Origin: Rhabdophis nuchalis
Taxonomy: Eukaryota; Chordata; Lepidosauria; Squamata; Natricidae
Direction: 5' to 3'
Assembly: GCA_039707465.1 (NCBI GenBank)
Contig: CM077648.1
Span: 23,622,119 to 23,686,118 of the forward strand
Length of the DNA: 64,000 nt
Positions 25,601 through 37,064 of the stretch are shown here, piece after piece. The position numbers and the translations under genes were made by a program. The notes under the pieces are model-generated. The model did no database searches, was not told where the DNA came from, and saw only the letters and a program-made list of their open reading frames with translations. Position 1 is the stretch's first letter. Every line of letters starts with the position of its first letter.

Positions 25601-28600
25601 TGGGCATGGCAAATGGGCCATGCTGATTGGGCATCAGCGCCAAACAGGCATTGGCAAGCGGGCCACATCATCGTCAGTTGTGAACAGGCTGTAATGGTGG
25701 CAAATGGACGGTGGAAAATGTCTTATATTCCGAAAAGTACGGGAAGTGCTATTGATATAGCTATGTATAAGCTTTAAAGCAGACTAGTTGTGAAAAATAA
25801 GCTGGCAATGCCACAGATGTCAACACAGTTGAATTTTTGTTTGTCCCAGTTTACAAGTTGTCAACCTCCAAGCATTTATTCAAATTAGCAAGTTTTGCAT
25901 GGGATTTTGCTAAACAGAGATAATATTTTATCAAATTAAAGGTTTCTAATATTTTCTTTGCTGTAACAATATCGTTCCAATGTGTTTACTGATTTTGGTA
26001 CATTTTAATATATTTTATTAATGTTTGGGCATTTTGGTGTAGGTTTGATCTTATTTGTTACCACAGGCCAAAACAATGCATAAAATGATTGATATGTACC
26101 ATTTGGTTACTTTCTAGATACTGGTTTTTTTCCTTTTCCAAATCCTCCAATTGATGTTGCAACGCCACCTTCTCTTGCTGGAGAGTGGCAATCTGCTCCT
26201 TAATCCACTGAAGTTCATTGTTGATCTCTAAAGTTTCCTTAACTCCTGAAATCTGTTTGTCTTTTTCTGCAATGGTTTCTTCAAGTTCTTCGATGTGCTT
26301 CTGACACTGCTTCAAAGAATTCTGGGCATTCCTGAGCCCCTCCTGGGCTTCAATATTCTTTCATAAAATGATAGAAAAATAGACATATTCATGCATTAGA
26401 ATTAACACAAAATATATTGTGGCGTGCAAATAATATTTTCTCCTACATATGGTTGTTTTCTTAATACAGGGTTGGACAATTTGATGTTACACGTAGTAGC
26501 AGAACAGAAAAGCACGACAGAGTTGGAAGGCACCAGAGTTGGAGGTCTTCTAGTTCAACCCCCTGCTCAAACAGGAGACCCTGTACTAAGTCAGCCAATG
26601 GGAGTTGAAACAGAACTGAGTCGGTGCTGAGAATTGAAACTAAAGCAAGACTAATCTGTCTGCTCTGAAGTGAAGACTACACTCTGCTGTATTGCTGCTT
26701 ATGTTTTACTTGCAACTTCTACCACGTTGAAAGGCTCTACTGTATTGTACATTTATTCAGCTGTTATATAAAGAAGTTAATGAATCCAGTTGAATCAGTT
26801 ATCTGTGTGTTGTTTCTGGATTTGATTTTTCTGCAACAAACTGATAAAACGGCCAATGTTGAAAGCATCATGCTCAATCCTGTCAAAACCAGGTAGCTGT
26901 GGACTTTGGAGTACCCCAGATCTGGGTTTATGAAATTGAATCTATCAAATGTTTCTGGTTTTTTAAAATTTTCTATGAAAAGTAGGAAAGAAATAATATG
27001 CCATTCTTTCAGAAAAGGGACTAGCAATCTTTTGATGCAGTGGTGAGAATGCATTATTGGGAGCTAACTCTGCCAACTGCCAAAAGTTTGATCCTGACCA
27101 GCTCAAGGTTGACTCTGCCTTCCATCCTTCCAAGATCAGTAATGAGGACCCAGATTGTTGGGGGCAATATGCTGACTCTGTAAATCACTTAGAAATGGCT
27201 GTTAAGCACCATAGCGCCAAACAGGCATTGGCAAGCGGGCCACATCGTCGTCAGTTGTGAACAGGCTGCAAAGGTGGCAAATGGATGGTGGCAAATGTCT
27301 TATATTCCGAAAAATACGGGAAGTGCTATTGATATAGCTATGTATAAGCTTTAAAGCAGACTAGTTGTGAAAAATAAGCTGGCAATGCCACAGATGTCAA
27401 CACAGTTGAATTTTTGTTTGTCCCAGTCTACAAGTTGTCAACCTCCAAGCATTTATTCAAATTAGCAAGTTTTGCATGGGATGTTGCTAAACAGAGATAA
27501 TATTTTATCAAATTAAAGGTTTCTAATATTTTCTTTGCTGTAACAATATCGTTCCAATGTGTTTACTGATTTTGGTACATTTTAATATATTTTATTAATG
27601 TTTGGGCATTTTGGTGTAGGTTTGATCTTATTTGTTACCACAGGCCAAAACAATGCATAAAATGATTGATATGTACCATTTGGTTACTTTCTAGATACTG
27701 GTTTTTTTCCTTTTCCAAATCCTCCAATTGATGTTGCAATGCCACCTTCTCTTGCTGGAGAGTGGCAATCTGCTCCTTAATCCACTGAAGTTCATTGTTG
27801 ATCTCTAAAGTTTCCTTAACTCCTGAAATCTGTTTGTCTTTTTCTGCAATGGTTTCTTCAAGTTCTTCGACGCGCTTCTGACACTGCTTCAAAGAATTCT
27901 GGGCATTCCTGAGCCCCTCCTGGGCTTCAATATTCTTTCATAAAAAGATAGAAAAATAGACATATTCATGCATTAGAATTAACACAAAATATATTGTGGC
28001 GTGCAAATAATATTTTCTCCTAAGTGTTTGGTTGTTTTCTTAATACAGGGTTGGACAATTTGATGTTACACGTAGTAGCAGAACAGAAAAGCACGACAGA
28101 GTTGGAAGGCACCAGAGTTGGAGGTCTTCTAGTTCAACCCCCTGCTCAAACAGGAGACCCCATACCAGTGGTTCTCAACCTTCCCAATGCCGTGATCCTT
28201 TAAGACAGTTCCTCATGTTGTGGTGACCTCCAACCATAAAATTGGTGTCTCGGTTACTAAGACCATTGAAAATATGTGTTTTCTGATGGTCTTAGGCGAC
28301 CCCTGTGAAAGGGTCGTTCGACCCCCAAAGGGGTCCTGACCCACAGGTTGAGAACCACTGCCCTATACCCTTTCAGACAAAGAGTTGTGCAGTTTCTTCT
28401 TGAAAACCTCCAGTGTTGGAGCACTCACAACTACTGGAGGAAAGTCGTTCCACTGATTAATTGTCTAATTTTTCTCCCAAAAAATCCAATGATGGTTTAG
28501 TTGCATTTTTCTGAAAAACACATGTAAAATGAATGTAAGGATGGAAATAGCCATTCAGCATTTATGACCTGTTATCTTTCTTACCTTCCCTAAAAGACCA

Positions 28601-31600
28601 ATATTTTTGGCTGTACTTAGTGATATCACTGAATACAATCCTTGCTGACTCCTAACCATACAAAATCAATTAAAAGTTCCAAAAGAATAAATATGGTCCA
28701 CAATGATAAAGTAACCTGCTCTTTGCCTACAGTTTCTCTGCCATGTTTAACTTACCATTGAGACGGTATCTTGTATATCTTCTTTGAGCTGATCTCTCTC
28801 CTTCTCAAGGGCTTCCTGTTGTTGTTTGAAGTCATTTCTTTCTTGGGTCAAGGCTCTTATTTTTTCTTGATCCTCCTGAAGTCTTTCCATCATGTCTGAC
28901 TTTTGTGCCTCCTCGGCTTCCATTTTAGAATCCCAAGCCTTCAACTGATCTTTGAGCTCTTCCATTTCACTCAGCTTTTCATAAGCGTCATGCAGTTGTT
29001 CTTTAAGCGTGATCAGCTCCTCTTGCTCCAAGTCCTTCTCCTGTAATTCTTCCTTTTTGCTGGATTGCTTTGATTTTTCAGGAAACTATAGCATATATGT
29101 TAAGCACAATTTAATATATGGAAAATGCAGCATCAAAAGTTGTCAAATGTTGTAATCGCTTTTGACTTTGTTTTGCAATAATCTTAATGAATTCCTTGCA
29201 AATAGTTAAGAATCATTCCCCTTCCTCCACATTCTTCTTCCACCATCAAATAACTTGAAAATATGTAAATATATGTAAAACTGATGCTGCTACCAAAAAG
29301 ACATTCTAAGTGTATTGTAACAATATTCTTTTAAACAATGATCGCTTTGTATGGTTATCAGTGTAGTATAATGGCTGAGGCTACGGGGAGACAAAGATTC
29401 AAGAGTACTAGCAGCCTTGGATATACCCTAGACCAGGGGTGTGACCAACTCACATTAGCGACGGCATTTAAAGAAAACATTTACAAAATGATTTATAGAT
29501 GGTACCTGGCCCCAGCAAGGATTTCCAAAATGTTCCCTGCTGCATCTGACAAATGTTGGAAATGTGACTCTGCCAGGGGCACCTTCTTTCACCAGTGGTG
29601 GACCTGCCCAAAGGTTAAGTCCAAAGTACTGGACTACTATCAAAAATTAGTCGTTAGAAATCACAGGATTTGATTTTCAATTGGACCCAGTTATATGTCT
29701 GTTGGGGATAAAGCCAAGAGAAGTACCTAAAGATGCATGGTACTTATTAATACACATTACAACAGCGGCACGCATGACATACGCGCAATACTGGAAGTCA
29801 AAGGAAATCCCAACGAACCAACAGGTCCTGGATAAGATTCTACGATGTGCAGAAGTGGACAGGATGGCACATATTCTTAAAGGGAAAAGTGAATCGCTTT
29901 TTAATAAAAGTTGGGATTTCTGGTATCTATGGCTGGGAAACAGAGTGTCGGATTTTAATGGGAGTAGTGGTTAAGATTTAGTCAATAATTGTTTTTGAAT
30001 CTTTTTCTCTATATAAACTTTAATAAACAGCTATTATTAGAAGTGTAGGAGAAATATTGAGAATTAGGGATTTATAAGACAACTGTAAAATGTGTATAAG
30101 ACCTATCAGCTTGGGATGAATTAGACTAAAATTGGAGGAGGTAAATAAACTCCTCAGTCTTTGTTCAATGTTTATGTGAATTATTGTTTAAGAGAAATTT
30201 ATTTTAAGGGAAAATATATATATATATATATATATATAAAGTTTGGAACGTTGAAACGCCACCCCCAGAACCCATCAGAGAAAATAAACAAGCAAAGGTA
30301 ACAACGGAAAGAGGAGAGACGAGGAGGGAAAGGAAGAAAGGGTAAAGTAGAGAAAGTAAGGATGGGGAATTAAGAGTAGGAGAGAGGATAAGAAAGAAGA
30401 GAGGAGAGAGAGAGAGAGGAAAGAGAGGGGAAAAAGGGAGAAGAGAGGAAAAATGAGAGGAGGAAACAAGAAGGCAGAGAAGGGAGCTTGAGAAAGTAGG
30501 AGTAAGGCTGTTGCAAAATAAGATGGAGAAAAGGGGTGGCAAGAAAGCGATCCAAACTGTATCATATAGTATATATGTAAGAATGTGTATAGAGATTAAT
30601 GATGAATAGATAAATGTTAAATAGTATTTATAAGAATGTATATCAATGAATGTTTTTGAAATGGGAAAAACAATAATAATAATAGAGTACTAGCAGCCTT
30701 GGATATACCCTAGATCAGGGGTCCCCAACCTTTTTTTCACCAGGGACCGGTTTCATTTTAAAGAAAATTCTGCGGACCGGCTGAGTGGCTCAGCAGTCAT
30801 GTGACTGGGTGGGCGGGGCCAACTTGGAAAATGTGAAACTCACTTAACAATGATCTTGGTTAGCAACCAAACTTTTGGCCTCAACTGTGGTCATAAGTTC
30901 TTTCTTTCTTTCTTTCTTTCTTTCTCTCTCTCTTTCTTTGTCTCTGTCTCTCTTTCTTTCTCTCGCTATTTCTTTCTTTCTCTCTTTCTCTCTCTTTCCC
31001 TTTCTCTCACTATTTCTTTCTCTTTCTTTCTTTCTCTGTCTCTCTCCTTCATCCGCCCATCTCTGTCACTCTGTGTGTGTGTGCGTGTGTCTGTCTGTCT
31101 TGCGTTCACTCAATCACTCATTCTGGGTCTCTGTCTATCTTTCTCTCCCTCCCTCCCTCTCTCTGTCTCTCTATGTGTGTGTGTCTGTCGTCGTCGTCGT
31201 CCCCCCCCCCCAGCCTCCTCAGCTCGCCTGCCGCGCTTGGTCGCTCGTTTGCTCGGTCAGGCTCCGTGGCTGCAGGGCTGGAGAGGAGGAGAGAGCAGCC
31301 CATTGGGCAGAGCGCGCGAGAGAACGCAGGAGGATGGTGGGGGCTCTTCCTCCACCCTCGTCGACGGAGGGACTCCTGTGCGCCGCCGGAGCAACCCTCC
31401 CGACGAGGGTGGAGGAAGAGCCCCCACCATCCTCCTGCGTTCTCCCGCGCGCTCTCCCCAATGGACTGCCCCCTCCTCCCTCCTCCTCCTCTCCAGCCAG
31501 TTCCTTTCCCCGCTGGCGGAGCCTCCACAGCCCCTGGAAAAAAACGAGTGGCCGGCATGCCAGCAGGGAAGGGAATCGGCGCCCAGGAGTCCCTCCGCCG

Positions 31601-34600
31601 ACGAGGGAGGAGGAAGAGGCACACTCCAACGGCGCGAACAGCCACGCCTGCGTTCTCCCGCGCGCTCTGCTCAGGGGGCTGCCCCTCCTCCCTTCTCTCC
31701 AGCCCTGCGGCCCGGCTCCCAGCCAGCCACGGACCGGCACCGGTCCGCGGCCCGGGGGTTGGGGACCCCTGCCCTAGACCAGGGGTGTCAAACTGGTGGC
31801 CTGCGGGCCAGATGCATCACATGCAGGCCACGCCCACTCCAGCTCCGTGAAAAAACATCATGATACGTCATGAGATGGCAACGTGATTGGGTGTGTTTGA
31901 CACCTGTGCCCTAGAGCCATACTTAATCCCTGCTTAAACTTTTAGTATAAAAAAATAGTAGATGTGTAGCAGAGCCAGGGAATATTCATGGGGCTATTAC
32001 TAAGTTTAGAGATACTGAGGAGATCACAGGAAAGGTATTTCACAGGTGATAAGTCAACTTATGCATCAGTCTGTTTTGTATACATGATTAATGAATTCTC
32101 AGTACATTGGCATAGGAAATTCCCTGCTAAATCCTTTCCTTTAAAGCAACAGCAGATAATCCCATTCCACTTTCTGTGTGAAATTGGAAAATGAAACAAA
32201 GTAATAACAGTAATAACCAAGAGGCACCTAGGCTCCAACACTGTAGGCTGAGTTCCCAGATGCAATTTGATACACAAAGTATAATGGATCCAATGCTTCC
32301 TGTAACTTGGATACAATGTACAGATTCATACAATGCAACAAGTCCTAAATCTAGATTTAACCAAACATGCTCTAGTTCTGTTGTGGCCCAGCCGGCTCCG
32401 GATGAGCTGCCGATGGACTCCTTCTAGTGAGGAGTCCTATGAGTCTGCTCTGGAGGAGGTGAGAGACCTTGAGGAAGCAGAGAGCCGGGCTGGTCATCAG
32501 GAGGCATCTGGCTCTTGGAGTAGTGGGGAGGATCAGGGCCAGTTTGTCCCTGATGCTAGATTGAGAAGGGCTGAGAAGAGGAGGCTTCAAGTACATCAGA
32601 AGCAAATTCGGAGGGTCTGAATTGTTCTCAGCTGCTTAATGAATGGCCCCTCCCAAGAGTATTGAAAAGGAAGTTTGGGATTTAGAGGTTTTTGCAGAGA
32701 ACGTTTAACTTCAGGTTCGTGTATAGTCGTGTTTGAATGTATCTGTTACGAGACATTAGGGCAAGCAGCCAAGAGAGATAGTGGCAGGCAGCCAATCTTG
32801 TATCAGTCGGAGGAAGGAGGGCAGAACAAGTTCCTATATTCTCATAGCATGCCTTGTTTAAAAGAAACGTCTATGTCCGTGATGGCCAACCTATAACACG
32901 CGTGCCATATGCTCCGCCGTGCATGTGTCAATGTATCTACTGACTTATCATATTATAAAATGGGCACTTACTTCTTGGGTATTATAACTGATGGACGTAT
33001 TGAGACTTCCATTGGAACAGGGATCTATTTGTGTGTTCATGGAGTTGTCTTCTTCAGCTACAGCCAAGGATTTCTGCTCCAATTTGTCACACGGCTGTTT
33101 GAGTTCTTCAAAAGCTACGGTGTTTCCTCTTATCACTTCATCATTTGCTAAATCCATTTTGGATGCCAGTGCTTGAGTTGCTTCATGAACCATCCTCTCT
33201 TTTTCAGCAACTTGAGACAGCAATGTTTCTTTTTCTGACATCAGCAAAGCAATTGTGTCGTTTTTTTCAACAATCTGTTAATAAAACCAAAAGCATATAT
33301 TATGAGCAAAATACGGGAAAACAGCTCTTAGTGTTTTTGTTGTTTTAAAAATTAACTAGATAATAATGGAGGATAATTGTTTGGGTTTCTAGGTTTGCTT
33401 CTCTAACGGGAATCAGTTTGATGTCTGTCATTATTCCAAAACTAATCCAAAGGTTATCTATCGTAATCTTGCTTTAGTGTTAAAAGCAAATCTTGTAGGG
33501 ATTTGCTCTAATTTCCTAGCTGAAGTCTATTACTGCTTATCACACTTTGCCAATCAATCCTATCTTCTAACAAATTCTGCATTCCCCAATTTTAGCAATC
33601 TAACACCCAAAATTCCATTCTCCAAATATGAAAGAAACAAGAAGTTAAAGCAACGAAACAACAGTGTGATTTCTAATTCAATTTTCAAATGCTTTTGAAT
33701 CAATAAAGCCTCTTTTTTTCAGGATTGGGTAACTGGTTTGGAAGCTACTCCAAGAAACAACTATTTATTTTTCCAGGAGCATGTTCCAAAGTCACTGTGT
33801 AAAGCCCTAGCAACTAATCACTGACTTTCTGCTAAAAGTCAATAAAATTGTTTACAATGCTGAAATAGGTCACTAGTGCTAGAAGTCTGTTTTAGGAAAC
33901 AGTAAAGAAAATAAACTTTATTCTGAAAAGAGAAAACATTTCACTTGAAAATGTAAGTATTGCTATATAAAATGTTATTGAATAATTTCCAGTGATTCAT
34001 GCAATAGTCTTTTACTTCTTTGTGTAAGATTTCAAGATCTGATCCAGAGTTTGCTTCTGATAAACCAGCCAACTTTTCCTTTAAATCCACGTTCTCATCC
34101 AAAGCTTTATTAAGCTGATTTTTTAAATCCTCCATTTTCCCTTCCAACTCCACATATGGTAGCAAGTCTGGAAAAGAGAGGGCAAAACTTATCACAGAAA
34201 TGAATGACAATTGTGCTATGTTGACTGGATTGCTCTATACCTAGGAAGCTACATCATGGGGAGCCCATATCATCAATGGTTTTTCGGTTTTCATGAATTT
34301 TTGCTGTCTTACTTATAAATACTAGAGATTAAATCTTGGGCTATATGTTAAAGAATACTGTATATCTTTGAGCTATAGCCCCAGTTCTTTTTTTTTATAC
34401 ATTTTGGGTAGGGTGAAATTTCTTGTTAAAATGCAGAGTAATTTATATCCTGAGTTTTGCAAATGACATTGCTGACAGAAACAGAAAGCCAGTGACACAA
34501 CAAAAGTATTTTGTATTTATGTATAATTGATTTTAAATCTCTGTTCGCCGCCCCGAGTCCCTTTATGGTGAGATGGGTGCGGGTTATAAATGTGAAAAAT

Positions 34601-36955
34601 AAATAAATAAATAAATAAAAGTCACTCTCCCTTACATCCCTGAAAGATAAAACTTTGCTGCTTATACAGTTTGGTTTATTTCCTCTCCATTCCTTTTCTT
34701 AGTTATTCAGTTTCCTTCTCCATTTTGAGTTTCACTCCTGTTCTACTGATATGACTTCTGATTTTCAGAACAACGGTTAATTTTGAAACACGCAGCAGTT
34801 ATATCCTTTTTCTTAAATATAGGAAAGGCCGCTACAAATTGGATTCCAAGCAAACCCATTTTCAGAGGAGAAATAGCGGAGTATATTTTTTCATTGTAGC
34901 TGCAATGGTTTTGTTAAAAGAGATTCGGCAACTAAATTAAACGACTCATCAAATGTCTATGAGGTAAATGAAAACCTAAAGTATATTTGATAAGCTTTAA
35001 AATGCTACAGAGCCTTTTGATGGTTTTATTATAAATGGCTAAGATATCTCCTTCGTTAGATTTTTTTAAATCTCAATTTGTATGGGGGAAAAGGAGTCTC
35101 AAACTGTACACAAGAAATAACAACACACAGCATAAAAAATAAACAAAACCCCCCAAAAAGCCATGACGGGAAAAAACAAGACACCTTCCCATTCTGACTT
35201 CTCAAAAGCCTTCCTGAAACAATGCAGATTAATTTAATGCAGTGTTTTTCAACCTTGGCCACTTGAAGAGGTCTGGACTTCATCTCCCAGAATTCCCCAG
35301 CCAGCATTTGCTGAATTCTGGGAGTTGAAGTCCAGACCTCTTCAAGTGGCCAAGGTTGAGAAACACTGATTTAATGCAATCTTCCCCAACCCACATGTAC
35401 TGGAATTACAACTCTCAGTATTCCTACCAGCATTCTAATGACTTTAAGTTATACATTTTCTTCTCAGCATTTAGGGTTTCATAAAGGACAGTGGAAGTGG
35501 TTTCTGTGAACAATACCTTTCGAATTGTTAACTTCCACCAGTGATGTCAGCTTTGCATTTTCTTGCATGTAATACTGTAGCTCTTTCTGGAGATCAGACT
35601 GCATTTTTTTATAGTTGGTTTTTCGGGTTTCTAATTGGGTCTTGTAGCTTCCAAGATCTTTTTCCATTTGATCGTAAGTATCTGACAGCTGGTTCTATAT
35701 GGGAATGAGTTAGCATCAGAGGTGGGCTGCACACATTTTAACAACCAGTTTGCTGAATATGTGAGTGCACGCACACTTCATGTACAAACATTTTGTGCAT
35801 GCTCGCTTTGCATACGCACACTTTGTGCTTACAATACCTAAAACAAGGCTTTTCCAATGGGGGAGGTTTCTTGCACACCTGCGAGGTCAGGCATGGTTAG
35901 TTTTTTGGTTAGTTTTTTTAAAATTGCCTGTGCACTGCCCCGAGTCCCTTTTGGGAAAGGGTGCGGTATATAAATCAAATAAACTATAAACTATAACTAT
36001 AAACTATAGTAGAACAGGTGAGGCATGCAAATCAGCTGGGTTGCCGGGCAGATCGAGCTAGAAAGTGAGATATCTAGGATAGCATCAGAGCAGGGGGGTG
36101 GGGACAGGCGGTGCTCGGAACTACCAATTCAAGTGAACTGGTCCGAACCGGCGGCAGCCCACCACTGGTTAGTATAGTATGAACATGAACATCCAAGTAC
36201 AAATTGGCAATGTACAACAAACACAATTTGCTCTGTGATTTTTGCTTTCTGGCTTACAGGAAAACCATCTTAGGCAGCATTGCCTCACACATACACACAC
36301 CCCTTCAAATTGTCACTAGATTCACTCTAGGAATTATAAGAAGCATAATCTTGATGATATGAGATCTTAAACTTAAATCTCTATTATGGTAGGCTCCTTA
36401 ATGTTATCTTCTTCTGAATGTACATCGGGTCCTGGGGAAAGATGCTTCAAGTTTTTTTCTTAATCACTTCGCTTGCCATTTACATAACAGTCTTCTAATG
36501 AGAAACTAATAACTATTTTACAAACAAACATGTTTTGAAAGTTGTTTTCTTTTAATAGAACAGATTTTCAGCAGCTAATGTTTATTTTTTACTTTATTTT
36601 TTTTAAAATTTTTTTTAAAAAAAATCATCCTTCATTATATCCTGTAGAAAGCATGTTGATTAGTTACATATAGCTCTCGTGCATTTCTTCCACCATCATT
36701 ATTCATGTATATCTTAATAGCCCCATACAAAGTTCTCCTTTAACCACATTTATTTAAACGTGCTTTTCCCTCTGATAATTCACACTCATAAACATAGCCA
36801 CAAAATGGCATTCATTGACTATTTCAAGAAACCTCCAATAACCTTATACTGTATTAACATATTCTACCTAAGATTCAATAGCACTATTTCTACACCCCTC
36901 CCCTTTTTTTATTAAACAATATCCTTTAAAATTCCTTAATGGTTAGCTAAAAAGA

Positions 36956-36996
<41 letters not shown>

Positions 36997-37023
36997 AACA
37001 TACATACACATATACATACACAT

Positions 37024-37064
<41 letters not shown>

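Noticed and set aside
18654..28165. CRISPR array
   Set aside because: Repeats are 1.6-2.1 kb units in a vertebrate gene with exons; not short repeats with unique spacers.
29338..29974. Plus ORFs with CWKC and HQWWTCP as a possible zinc-finger gene
   Set aside because: This is the C-terminal knuckle of L1 ORF2, frameshifted and 5'-truncated.
30204..30565. Leu/Ser/Phe-rich minus ORFs
   Set aside because: Antisense of the polypurine tract in an L1 3' UTR.
30850..31863. Plus ORF of 337 codons and overlapping ORFs on both strands
   Set aside because: They translate a (TTTC)n tract and a CpG-rich palindrome inside a hAT element; low complexity and no family.
32333..32620. 95-codon plus ORF rich in Glu and Ser
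   Set aside because: Lies in what looks like a dispersed repeat, with no recognisable domain and no splice context.
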